Shown piece after piece: positions 52,372 to 60,703 of a stretch of DNA of 64,000 bases (position 1 is the stretch's first letter; each line of letters begins with the position of its first letter). The notes beneath the pieces are model-generated. The model ran no database searches and was not told where the DNA came from. It saw only the letters and a program-made list of their open reading frames with translations. The position numbers and the translations under genes are program-made. Source of the DNA: Methylobacterium sp. WL1 (GTDB lineage: Bacteria > Pseudomonadota > Alphaproteobacteria > Rhizobiales > Beijerinckiaceae); assembly GCF_008000895.1 (NCBI RefSeq), contig NZ_CP042823.1:2049001-2113000 (forward strand), read 5' to 3'.

Positions 52372-52486
52372 CGTCATCCCGGGGCCGCGCAGCGGAGCCC
52401 GGGATCCAGGGACGCCGACGTGGCAAGCTCTTGCACCGACGGCAGTTCTGGGTTCCGGGCTCGCCTCCGGCGCCCCGGAATGACGG
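52372..52486. repeat. Inverted-repeat element, right copy flanking the DUF2254 gene
   Basis: gtcatcccggggccgcgcagcggagcccgggatcc ... ggttccgggctcgcctccggcgccccggaatgac, the reverse complement of the copy at 50409-50521 including the spacer. The following 940 bases up to the bchG promoter are without a convincing gene; open frames there lack conserved features, and a stretch near 52800-52910 is less GC-rich. Confidence 0.75.
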
Positions 52487-53426
52487 CGCGGGTCTTGAGG
52501 CCTGAGGTATCGATCCTCAGGGGATGAATCGTCCGGAGGGCATAGTCCGTCGGTTGCCAGGGAGGAGAGCCGGACGAGCCTCGCTCGAAGGCGATGTGGG
52601 GACGCGTTAGCCCGCACGGATGCCCCCGCGCGCATCGATGCAAGTCCTTTGCACGACACGTCTTTTGGAGTCCCCGGGGAAGCGCGCCAGGTTCGATGAT
52701 CGGCTCCGGCATCCCGGGCCGGCAAGGACATGGCGGGCTCGTATGGATCATGCGGCGAGAATCATGGGATTGCTGCAGATCACAGGTAGCATTCGCAGCG
52801 CTCTTCCGAGGCCATGCCGGAATATGTGATCTTGTATTCAATTCGTTGCAGTATCGCAGGGCGAAGCCTGACGAAAATTTGATCGACGACTGAGAATTAT
52901 CTCTGTGTCTGCGTGGTTTTCCGCCGTGCATTCCGGGATCGATTGTGCAAAATCGAGTTGTCGGCGACGAGCCAGCACCGCCCGCGCCGACGTCCATTCC
53001 CCTCGATCCGTCGGCGCGGGTGTCTTCAGGTGGCGCCCTGTGCTTCAGCCACGCTGCAATAAAGTGAGGGGCAACCTTCCAGCCTCGTGGCGCAAGCCCG
53101 GGGCTGTTTTTCGTTCAGGGCGCGGTCGGTCCATCCGCTGCGGTCGATGCCGGATGCGGGGCCCCGGCCGGTTCACGGGCCGCCAGACTGCGCGCTGCCG
53201 CGTCTGGCGCCTCGTGAGCGTGCGGGATTCACGAAGAATTGGCACCGTCAGACTTCGCGGAGTTCACGAAGGCTGGCCCGCATCGGCCCGGATCGACCCG
53301 TTCCCGCGCACAGTCGAGCGGTCGCTGATCGCGCCTTCGTGTTCGGGATAGACTGATAATGGATTTTGTATTCGTAAACTTCGGCGGACCTCGTTCGCCA
53401 AGCCGGCGCGACACGTTTTCGCCAAG

Positions 53427-53444
53427 TGTAAATCCAGCTTGACA
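53427..53444. promoter_or_regulatory. PpsR/CrtJ-type operator upstream of bchG
   Basis: tgtaa-N8-tgaca, a full tgtN12aca match, 28 bases before the bchG start. This is the location expected for repression of the bchG-pucC-bchP operon. Confidence 0.7.
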
Positions 53445-53472
53445 CGCTCGGCGGCCCCGGTAGCCTGCGTCC

Positions 53473-54357
53473 ATGGCCGCCACGCCCGCACCGAGCGCAG
53501 TCGTCGAGCTACTCAAGCCCCTCACCTGGTTCGCGCCGATGTGGGCGTTCGCCTGCGGGGTGATCTCGTCCGGGCAGCCGGCCCACGGGCAGTGGCCGGT
53601 GATCGCCGCGGGAATCGTGCTCGCCGGGCCGCTGGTCTGCGCGACGAGCCAGGCGACGAACGACTGGTTCGACCGGCACGTCGATGCGATCAACGAGCCG
53701 AACCGGCCGATCCCGTCCGGGCGCATCCCGGGCCGCTGGGGCCTCTACCTGGCATTGGGCTGGACCCTGCTGTCGCTGCTGGTCGCGGCGGCTTTGGGGC
53801 CCTGGATCCTCGGGGCCGCCCTGTTCGGCCTGGTCCTGGCCTGGATTTATTCCGCGCCGCCCCTGCGTCTCAAAAAAAACGGGTGGTGGGGGAATGCCGC
53901 GGTGGGGCTCTGCTACGAGGGCCTGCCCTGGTTCACCGGGGCCGCCGTGATGGCCGCCGCCCTGCCCGACCGGCGGGTGCTGCTGGTCGCCCTGCTGTAT
54001 TCCATCGGCGCCCACGGGATCATGACGCTCAACGACTTCAAGTCCGTGGAGGGCGACCGGCGCATGGGGCTGAGGTCCCTGCCGGTGCAGATGGGCTCGG
54101 ACCGGGCCGCCCGCTTCGCCTGCCTGGTCATGGCGGTGCCGCAGGTGGTGGTGATCGGGCTGCTGGTCGCCTGGGAGCGCGAGGCCCACGCCGCCCTGGT
54201 GGCGGCGTTGCTCGCCGGGCAGCTCGCCCTGATGGTCCGGTTCCTGAAGAGCCCGCGCGAGCGGGCGGCCTGGTACAACGGCACCGGCACGACCCTCTAC
54301 GTGCTCGGCATGCTGGTCGCCGCCTTCGCGCTGCGGCCTCTGGTGGGAGGGGCGTGA
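53473..54357 (+). CDS. bchG: Bacteriochlorophyll synthase (chlorophyll synthase ChlG family)
   Basis: UbiA-family prenyltransferase esterifying bacteriochlorophyllide with geranylgeranyl-PP. 294 residues, about eight membrane segments. It carries the two Asp-rich motifs TNDWFDRHVDAINEPNRPIPSG and LNDFKSVEGDRRMGLRSLPV, and the opening LKPLTWFAPMWAFACGVISSG. The stop overlaps the ATG of the pucC-like gene. Confidence 0.97.
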   Translation: MAATPAPSAVVELLKPLTWFAPMWAFACGVISSGQPAHGQWPVIAAGIVLAGPLVCATSQATNDWFDRHVDAINEPNRPIPSGRIPGRWGLYLALGWTLLSLLVAAALGPWILGAALFGLVLAWIYSAPPLRLKKNGWWGNAAVGLCYEGLPWFTGAAVMAAALPDRRVLLVALLYSIGAHGIMTLNDFKSVEGDRRMGLRSLPVQMGSDRAARFACLVMAVPQVVVIGLLVAWEREAHAALVAALLAGQLALMVRFLKSPRERAAWYNGTGTTLYVLGMLVAAFALRPLVGGA

Positions 54358-55695
54358 TGCGGCAATCCGGTTCGAGCGCGGGTGAGACGACCCTGGGCGG
54401 GCCCCAGATCGTCCGCCTCGGCCTGGTCCAGACCGCCCTGGGCAGCGTCGTCGTGCTGATGACCGCGACGCTGAACCGGGTGATGGTGGTGGAGCTGGCG
54501 CTCCCCGCCCTGGTGCCGGGCTTTCTGGTCGCCCTGCACTACGCCGCGCAGGTTCTGCGCCCGCGCTGGGGCTACGGCTCCGACCGGAGCGGGACCCGGA
54601 CCCCCTGGATCGTCGGCGGCATGGCCGCGCTCTGCCTTGGCGGGTTCGGGGCGGCCTGCGGCACGGCGCTCGCCGCCACCGACCTCGTGCTCGGCCTCGC
54701 GCTGGCCGCCCTGTCGTTCCTGTGCGTCGGGATCGGGGCCGGGGCCGCCGGGACCTCCTTGCTCGTCCTGCTCTCGGGGGGCGTCGCGCCGGCCCGGCGC
54801 GGGGCGGCGGCCACCATCGTGTGGGTGATGATGATCCTGGGCTTCGCCTTGACGGCGCCGCTCGCCGGGCACTTTTTGGATCCGTTCTCCGGCCTGCGGC
54901 TGGTCGCCGTGTCGGGCACGGTCTCGGCGATCGCGTTCTGCGTCGCGGTGCTGGCGCTGATCGGGGTCGAGCGACGCCTGCCCGCCCGGGCGCCCGAGCC
55001 CGCGGCGGCCAAAAAACCGTTCTTCACGGTGCTGGTCCAGGTGCTTGCCGATCCGGTGGCGCGGACCTTCACGATCTTCGTGTTCGTCTCGATGCTGGCC
55101 TACAGCGCCCAGGAGCTGATCCTGGAGCCCTATGCCGGGCTGGTCTTCGCCATGAGCCCGGGGGCCACCACCAAGCTCGCCGGGCTCCAGCACGGCGGCG
55201 TGCTCGCCGGGATGCTGCTGGTGGCCGGCGTCACGCTGGCGGCGCGCGGCACCGCGCTGGCCTCCCTGCGGCTCTGGATCGCGCTCGGCTGCGCCGGCTC
55301 GGCCGCCGCCCTGTTCGCGCTCGCCGCCGGCGGCGGCGTCGTCCCCTGCGCCCGGTGGTGTTCGCGTTGGGGTCGCCAACGGCGCCTACGCGGTCGCCGC
55401 CATCGGGTCGATGATGGCGCTCGCCGGCCGCGGCGACGCACGGGAGCGCGGCACCCGCATGGGGGTCTGGGGCGCGGCCCAGGGCATCGCGTTCGGGGCC
55501 GGCGGATTCCTGGGCGCGGCCGCGGTGGATCTGGTGCGGCTCTTCACGGCCCAGCCGGTCCAGGCCTACGCCGCCGTCTTCGCCGCCGAGGGGGTGCTGT
55601 TCCTCGTCGCGGTGGTGCTGGCCCTGCGGCTCGAGCCCGTCCGGGCTCCCGCTCGGGGCGCGATCCCGCTCAATCCCATCCTCGGCGCGAGGTGA
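54357..55695 (+). pseudogene. PucC/BCD-family MFS protein between bchG and bchP, two one-base deletions
   Basis: Membrane transporter of the LhaA/PucC group that normally sits between bchG and bchP (often named bch2 or orf428). N-terminal part in one frame (RLGLVQTALGSVVVLMTATLNRVMVVELALPALVPGFLVALHYAAQVLRPRWGYGSDRSGTRTPW; YSAQELILEPYAGLVFAMSPGATTKLAG). C-terminal part in another (MALAGRGDARERGTRMGVWGAAQGIAFGAGGFLGA). Adding one C in the C-run at 55346-55349 and one G in the G-run near 55372-55375 restores VVPLRPVVFALGVANGAYAVAAIGSMMALAG, a perfect join. Length is then about 446 residues, normal. Confidence 0.88.
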
Positions 55696-55699
55696 CGCG

Positions 55700-56914
55700 A
55701 TGGCTCGGTTGAATGATGACGCCCCCTACGACGTCGTCGTGGTCGGCGGGGGCCCCGCGGGGGCGACGGCGGCCACCGAGCTGGCCCGGGCCGGGCACGC
55801 GGTGCTGCTGCTGGACAAGCCCGGGCGGATCAAGCCCTGCGGCGGCGCGATCCCGCCCCGGCTGATCCGCGACTTCGCGATCCCCGACGCGCTGCTGGTG
55901 GCCAAGATCCGCTCCGCCCGGATGGTGGCGCCGAGCGGCAAGGCCGTGGACATGCCGGTGGGCGAGGGCTTCGTCGGCATGGTCGACCGCCAGCATTTCG
56001 ACCCGTGGCTGCGCACCCGCGCCGAGGAGGCCGGCGCCGACCTGCGCGAGGCGGCCTACGACAAGATGACCCGGCCGGACGACGGCCCGCCGCTGGTGCA
56101 TTTCACCACCGGCAAGGGCGAGGCCCAGGCCCGTCACGCAGTCCGGGCGCGGCTGGTCATCGGCGCCGACGGGGCCTGTTCGCCGGTCGGCCGGGCCGAG
56201 GTGCCGGGCCACGACAGGATGAAGCAGGTCTTCGCCTATCACGAGATCGTCCGGGTGCCGGCCCCCGACGCGCCGGGGGGCGGCGCCGTCGATGCCGCCC
56301 GCTGCGACGTCTATTACCAGGGCCGGCACTCGCCGGACTTCTACAGCTGGATCTTTCCGCACGGCGAGACCGCCAGCATCGGCACCGGCAGCGCGAAGAA
56401 AGGCTTCTCCCTGCGCTCCTCGATCCGGGCCCTGCGCGTCGCCACCGGCCTCGACGGCGCCGAGACCATCCGCCGGGAGGGCGCGCCCCTGCCGCTGAAG
56501 CCGCTCAAGCGCTGGGACAACGGCCGCGACGTGCTGCTGGCGGGCGATGCCGCGGGCGTCGTCGCCCCGGCCTCCGGCGAGGGCATCTACTACGCGATGC
56601 TGGGTGGCCAGCTCTCGGCCGAGGCGGCCAAGGCCTTCCTGGCCACCGGCGACGTCCGGGCGCTCGCGAGCGCGCGGAAGCGGTTCATGAAGCTGCACGG
56701 CCGCGTGTTCTGGATCCTCGGGATGATGCAGTGGGTCTGGTACCGCAGCGACGGCCTGCGCGAGCGGTTCGTCTCGATCTGCCGGGACAAGGACGTCCAG
56801 CAGCTCACCTGGGACAGCTACATGAACAAGGAGCTGGTCCGGGCCAAGCCCGCCGCCCACGCCCGGATCTTCTTCAAGGACCTCGCCCACCTGTTCCGCT
56901 GGGTCTCCCCGTGA
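55700..56914 (+). CDS. bchP: Geranylgeranyl reductase
   Basis: FAD-dependent reductase converting the geranylgeranyl to the phytyl tail of bacteriochlorophyll. 404 residues, with dinucleotide-binding VVVGGGPAGATAATELARAGHAVLLLDKP, GRIKPCGGAIPPRLI, RLVIGADGACSPVGRAEV and the C-terminal LLAGDAAGVVAPASGEGIYYAM. Starts five bases after the pucC-like stop, and the stop overlaps the tspO start (GTGA). Confidence 0.97.
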   Translation: MARLNDDAPYDVVVVGGGPAGATAATELARAGHAVLLLDKPGRIKPCGGAIPPRLIRDFAIPDALLVAKIRSARMVAPSGKAVDMPVGEGFVGMVDRQHFDPWLRTRAEEAGADLREAAYDKMTRPDDGPPLVHFTTGKGEAQARHAVRARLVIGADGACSPVGRAEVPGHDRMKQVFAYHEIVRVPAPDAPGGGAVDAARCDVYYQGRHSPDFYSWIFPHGETASIGTGSAKKGFSLRSSIRALRVATGLDGAETIRREGAPLPLKPLKRWDNGRDVLLAGDAAGVVAPASGEGIYYAMLGGQLSAEAAKAFLATGDVRALASARKRFMKLHGRVFWILGMMQWVWYRSDGLRERFVSICRDKDVQQLTWDSYMNKELVRAKPAAHARIFFKDLAHLFRWVSP

Positions 56915-57414
56915 CTGTTCTGGGGCTCGATCCGAGCTGGGGCCCGCCCGCGGTGGCGGCCGTGCTGGCGATCCTGGTCGCGGTCGCCGGCGGGGTCGCG
57001 ACCAAGACGGATGGCTGGTACCGGCATCTCCGGTTCCCCGCCTGGAAGCCGCCGGACTGGGCCTTCGGGCCGGTCTGGACCGTGATCTTCCTGCTCACCA
57101 CCATCGCGGCGGTGACGGCCTGGAACGGCGATCCCGATCCCACCGCCCGGGTGCTGCTGGTCGCCGCCTACGCGGTCAACGGCGTGCTCAACATCGCCTG
57201 GAGCGTGCTGTTCTTCCGGTTCCGCCGGCCCGACTGGGCGCTCGCCGAGGTTGCGGCCCTGTGGCTGTCGATCGCCGTGCTGGTGCTGGTCACCGGCCGG
57301 GTCTCGGCGATGGCCGGGCTGATGAACCTGCCGTATCTCGCCTGGGTCAGCGTCGCCGCCTGCCTGAACCTGCGGATCGTGCGCCTCAACGCGCCGTTCC
57401 GGGGGCTCGCCTGA
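56911..57414 (+). CDS. tspO: TspO/MBR-family tryptophan-rich sensory protein
   Basis: 167 residues with five membrane helices. Conserved WYRHLRFPAWKPPDWAFGPVWTVIF (Pro/Trp-rich) and LNIAWSVLFFRFRRPDWAL and NLPYLAWVSVAACLN. TspO binds porphyrins and acts as an oxygen/light-dependent negative regulator of pigment genes in Rhodobacter (established there). GTG start coupled to bchP by a four-base overlap, so it is cotranscribed with the late bacteriochlorophyll genes. Confidence 0.93.
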   Translation: MTVLGLDPSWGPPAVAAVLAILVAVAGGVATKTDGWYRHLRFPAWKPPDWAFGPVWTVIFLLTTIAAVTAWNGDPDPTARVLLVAAYAVNGVLNIAWSVLFFRFRRPDWALAEVAALWLSIAVLVLVTGRVSAMAGLMNLPYLAWVSVAACLNLRIVRLNAPFRGLA

Positions 57415-57761
57415 TGGAGGCGCTGTTCGCCTCGGGCCGGATCGTCGACGCGATCCTGGCGCTGGTCGCCGCCGAGGCTCTGCTGCTCGCCTGGTTCGCG
57501 CGGCGCCGCGGGATGGCCCCGGCGGCGCTGCTCGCCAACCTGGGCTCCGGTGCGGCACTGATGCTGGCGCTCCGGGCCGCCCTCACCGGATCCGGCTGGC
57601 CGGTGGTCGCCGGCTGGATGCTGGCGGGCCTCCTGGCCCACCTCGCCGATCTTGGTTTTCGGTTCCGTCAGGGCGCCACGGCGCATCGCCGCACCCGGCC
57701 GCAGCCAGGAACAACGCCACAAAGCGCTGCGTTCACGCGCAGCACCCTAGAAAACCTATAA
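57414..57761 (+). CDS. Small membrane protein downstream of tspO
   Basis: 115 residues with three hydrophobic segments (RIVDAILALVAAEALLLAWF; ALLANLGSGAALMLALRAAL; WPVVAGWMLAGLLAHLADLGF) and a polar C-terminal tail. ATG overlaps the tspO TGA by one base, so it belongs to the bchG-bchP-tspO operon. I do not recognise a family with a known function; similar small frames follow tspO in some alphaproteobacterial photosynthesis clusters. Confidence 0.75.
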   Translation: MEALFASGRIVDAILALVAAEALLLAWFARRRGMAPAALLANLGSGAALMLALRAALTGSGWPVVAGWMLAGLLAHLADLGFRFRQGATAHRRTRPQPGTTPQSAAFTRSTLENL

Positions 57762-57783
57762 AGACGGCTCGGGAGAGGTCGCC

Positions 57784-59370
57784 ATGCAGCGCAGGAACGC
57801 CCTCTCGTCGGCCCGTGGCGCGGCCCCCCTCCTGGCGGGCCTGCTGCTCGCCGCGCCGGCCCTGGCGCAGGACGCGTCCGATCCGGTCGAGCGCGGCAAG
57901 TACCTCGTCACCATGGGCGATTGCGCCGCCTGCCACACCGCCCCGGGCGGCAAGTTCCTGGCCGGCAACTACGCGCTCAACATGCCGTTCGGGGTGATCA
58001 TGACCCCCAACCTGACCCCCGACAAGGAGACCGGGCTCGGCGACTACGCTTACGCCGACTTCGAGAAGTCGTTCCGGCAGGGCTACAGCAAGCATGTCGG
58101 CTACCTGTACCCGGCCTTCCCGTTCGGTTGGTACACCAAGGTCACCGACGAGGACACCAAGGCGATCTGGGCCTACCTGCAATCGCTGCCGCCGGTGAAC
58201 GAGAAGCGCAAGGACAACCAGATCCCGTTCCCGTTCAGCGTCCGCACCGCGCTGGTGACGTGGCGGACCGCGTTCTTCACGGAGGAGCGCTTCAAGCCCG
58301 ACCCGAGCGCCAGCGCCGAGGTGAACCGCGGCGCCTACCTGGTCGAGGGGCTGGGCCACTGCGCGATGTGCCACAACGAGAACAAGCTCGTGGGCAATTC
58401 GAGCTTCGCCGGCCGCTTCGGCGGCGGCGTCATCGACGGCTGGTACGCCCCCAACATCACCCCGGACGGCCACCAGGGCATCGGCGCCTGGACCGACGAG
58501 CAGGTGGTGACCTACCTCAAGACCGGCACCGCCCCGGGGGACCGCCCCGGCGTCGCCGCCGGCCCGATGCGCCAGACCATCATGGAATCCCTCTCCAAGG
58601 TGAAGGAGGAGGACCTGAAGGCGATGGTCGCCTACCTTCGCACGGTCCCGGCCAAGCAGACCTACAAGCCGAAGGACCTCACCGCCTTCGACACCGCGGA
58701 CGCGCCGGGCGCGTCCACCTACCTGACCTACTGCTCCTCCTGCCACCAGCCCAACGGCAAGGGCATCGAGGGCGCGGTGCCGGCGCTCGCCGGCAACACC
58801 TCGGTGATGTCGGATGGCCCCGAGACGGTGCTGCGGGTGATCTACGGCGGGCTCGCCGCCCAGAGCGGCTACGCCCCGATGGTGGCGATCGGCCAGCAGA
58901 TGACCGATGTCGAGGTCAGGAACGTCACCGACTACATCCGCAATTCCTGGGGCAACAAGGCGCCGCCGGTGACCGGCGACAAGGCCTCCGAGGCCCGGGC
59001 CGCCACCAAGACCATGCTGGCCGGCACCGCCCCGTGCGCCGAGATCGAGCAGGACGCGCTCAAGGCCGCCTTCGACAAGGTCGGGGTGGCGGCGACGCTC
59101 ACCGGCCTCAAGCAGCAGGACTTCGTGCCGACGCTGGTCCGGGTGGTGCCGCAGATCAAGGCGGCCGACGCGGGAGCCACCGACGAGGACGTGGTCAACG
59201 CCCTCACCACGGCCTTCTGCAAGGTCGGCCGCGACGACCCGCAATACGCCAACCCGAGCTGGCCCGCGGTGATCGGCACCTTTGCCAACGTCGCCTACAG
59301 CCAGGTGAAGAACCCGGAGAAGCAGGCGGCGGCCGTGCCCAGCGCGACCACGCCGCCGGCGAAGAACTGA
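57784..59370 (+). CDS. Three-haem c-type cytochrome (alcohol/gluconate dehydrogenase cytochrome subunit-like)
   Basis: 528 residues with a signal peptide (LLAGLLLAAPALA). Three CXXCH haem sites at about residues 47-51 (GDCAACHTAPGG), 193-197 (GHCAMCHNENKL) and 317-321 (CSSCHQPNGKG). The layout and PFGVIMTPNLTPD, GWYAPNITPD, and YPAFPFGWY-type stretches match the cytochrome subunit of membrane-bound PQQ/FAD alcohol or gluconate dehydrogenases. An extra region of about 110 residues follows the third haem, with three cysteines. No dehydrogenase gene is adjacent. It may pass electrons to the respiratory chain, but the partner is unknown. Confidence 0.88.
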   Translation: MQRRNALSSARGAAPLLAGLLLAAPALAQDASDPVERGKYLVTMGDCAACHTAPGGKFLAGNYALNMPFGVIMTPNLTPDKETGLGDYAYADFEKSFRQGYSKHVGYLYPAFPFGWYTKVTDEDTKAIWAYLQSLPPVNEKRKDNQIPFPFSVRTALVTWRTAFFTEERFKPDPSASAEVNRGAYLVEGLGHCAMCHNENKLVGNSSFAGRFGGGVIDGWYAPNITPDGHQGIGAWTDEQVVTYLKTGTAPGDRPGVAAGPMRQTIMESLSKVKEEDLKAMVAYLRTVPAKQTYKPKDLTAFDTADAPGASTYLTYCSSCHQPNGKGIEGAVPALAGNTSVMSDGPETVLRVIYGGLAAQSGYAPMVAIGQQMTDVEVRNVTDYIRNSWGNKAPPVTGDKASEARAATKTMLAGTAPCAEIEQDALKAAFDKVGVAATLTGLKQQDFVPTLVRVVPQIKAADAGATDEDVVNALTTAFCKVGRDDPQYANPSWPAVIGTFANVAYSQVKNPEKQAAAVPSATTPPAKN

Positions 59371-59390
59371 GGTTTTTGGGTTTAACACCG

Positions 59391-59622
59391 TCATTCCGGG
59401 GCCGCGTAGCGGAGCCCGGGATCCATAACCACCGCGTCTTACGGACGGGTTGGAACGCGACTGCTCAAGTCCGCGACAGTCGCGACTATGGATCCCGGGG
59501 CGCCGCAGGCGAGCCCGGAACCCAGATCCGCCGACGCGCACGGAGAGCGCGGAACGCTGCGGCTCACAGTCGGCAACCACGGCGGTTCTGGTTTCCGGGC
59601 CCCGTTTTGCGGCTCCGGAATG
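59391..59622. repeat. Cluster of three copies of the tccggggccgcg-type repeat module
   Basis: Modules at 59391-59426, 59488-59526 and 59583-59622 share sequence with the elements at 50409-50521 and 52372-52486. They fill most of the 380-base gap between the cytochrome and higA; nothing else is seen there. Confidence 0.7.
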
Positions 59623-59750
59623 GCAGGGCGGGTGGCGGAAGCTCGTCGTGGATCACGTCCCCGACGTGTCGGAGGTCGAACGCCGCCGCCTCGGCCACCT
59701 CCAGCCGGCGCCTCCCTGACGTGCCATCGCGCCCGGCGTAATAGAGGCGC

Positions 59751-60035
59751 TCAGGCCGGTTCGTAGCGCCGTACCTTCGAAAGGTCGCTTTCGGCCTCCG
59801 CGTGCGAGAGGTCGTGCGCGGTCTGAAGGTTGAGCCAGAACTGGGGGGTCGTCCCGAACCGGATGCTCAAGCGAAGCGCTGTATCGGCGGTCACGCCGCG
59901 GCGTTCGCGGAGGATCTCGCTGAGCCTGTTGGGCGGGACATCGATCTCGGCGGCCAAGCGGTTGGCGCTTAGTCCGAGCGGCGCCATGAACTCCTCGCGG
60001 AGAACCTCACCGGGATGCGTGCGCAGGCGGGGCAT
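59751..60035 (-). CDS. higA: HigA-family antitoxin
   Basis: 94 residues, XRE-type helix-turn-helix: HPGEVLREEFMAPLGLSANRLAAEIDVPPNRLSEILRERRGVTADTALRLSIRFGTTPQFWLNLQ, diagnostic of HigA/VapI antitoxins. ATG at 60035, a few bases after the higB stop. It is expected to neutralise the HigB RNase and to autorepress the operon. Confidence 0.93.
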   Translation of the reverse strand: MPRLRTHPGEVLREEFMAPLGLSANRLAAEIDVPPNRLSEILRERRGVTADTALRLSIRFGTTPQFWLNLQTAHDLSHAEAESDLSKVRRYEPA

Positions 60036-60040
60036 GGGTA

Positions 60041-60331
60041 CTATCCTCGATGGTAATCCACGATCTCGACGGACTCGGGTCCGGCGTCGCCCCACGTGAA
60101 GCGGATGCGCCACGGGTCGTCGATGCGGATGCTCCACTGTCCGTTGCGGTTGCCGCTCAGCTTCTCGAGCTGGTTGCCGGGCGGGGAACGCAGGTCGCCC
60201 AACGCGGCCGCGGCGTCGATCATGTCGAGCTTGCGGACGGCGACGGCTTTGAAGGCACGCCACTGCCGGTGACAGACGTCGCGGAGGTGGAGCGCCTCCG
60301 TCTCCTTGTCCGCGAAACTCCGGATCATCAC
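60041..60331 (-). CDS. higB: HigB-family (RelE/ParE superfamily) toxin
   Basis: About 96 residues. MIRSFADKETEAL, FKAVAVRKLDMIDAAAALGDLRSPPGNQLEKLSGNRNGQWSIRIDDPWRIRFTWGDAGPESVEIVDYH is the standard HigB core, with the RNase-type His/Tyr/Arg end. Toxin precedes antitoxin, the order typical of higBA. GTG at 60331 or ATG at 60328. Confidence 0.93.
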   Translation of the reverse strand: MMIRSFADKETEALHLRDVCHRQWRAFKAVAVRKLDMIDAAAALGDLRSPPGNQLEKLSGNRNGQWSIRIDDPWRIRFTWGDAGPESVEIVDYHRG

Positions 60332-60344
60332 CGCGTGCTACGTT

Positions 60345-60359
60345 ATACGTAACACGTAT
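60345..60359. promoter_or_regulatory. Inverted repeat upstream of higB, HigA operator candidate
   Basis: atacgt-aac-acgtat, perfect six-base arms, 14 bases before the higB start. An overlapping gttatacgtaac gives further symmetry. The flank is AT-rich (caaaatatc). Confidence 0.6.
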
Positions 60360-60526
60360 CAAAATATCAGGAGCGGGAAAAGGGTTCCGGAGGGGTCGCG
60401 TCAGCCCCTGCACGAAGGGGCGGGTGGCGGAAGCGCCCGATGGGAACTCGGATGTGACGTCCTTCCCTCCGGGAACGGACACGGTCGCGCTTCGTTTGAG
60501 CCGGGACCTTTCAACTCGGAGTTCCC

Positions 60527-60700
60527 GTGTCCAGCCTCGTCCGAATCCTGCTCGCGATCTTCATCCCGCCGGTGGCGGTGCTCGTCACCACGGGCTTCGG
60601 CCTGCAGTTCCTGCTGAACATCCTGCTGTGGCTGATCTTCTGGCTGCCCGGCACGGTCCACGCCCTGTGGCTGATGAACCGCGACCGGCCGCTGATCTGA
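60527..60700 (+). CDS. YqaE/Pmp3-family small membrane protein
   Basis: 57 residues with two hydrophobic helices: ILLAIFIPPVAVLVTTGFG and FLLNILLWLIFWLPGTVHALWLM. The IPPVAVLV start and the LPGxxHALWL end match Pmp3/YqaE stress-associated membrane peptides. GTG start. Converges on the L,D-transpeptidase gene with a three-base gap between stops. Confidence 0.85.
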   Translation: MSSLVRILLAIFIPPVAVLVTTGFGLQFLLNILLWLIFWLPGTVHALWLMNRDRPLI

Positions 60701-60703
60701 CCG

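Noticed and set aside
52487..53426. Several 60-150 codon open frames between the right DUF2254 repeat and bchG
   Set aside because: They overlap one another on both strands, carry no conserved motif, and partly translate repeat sequence.
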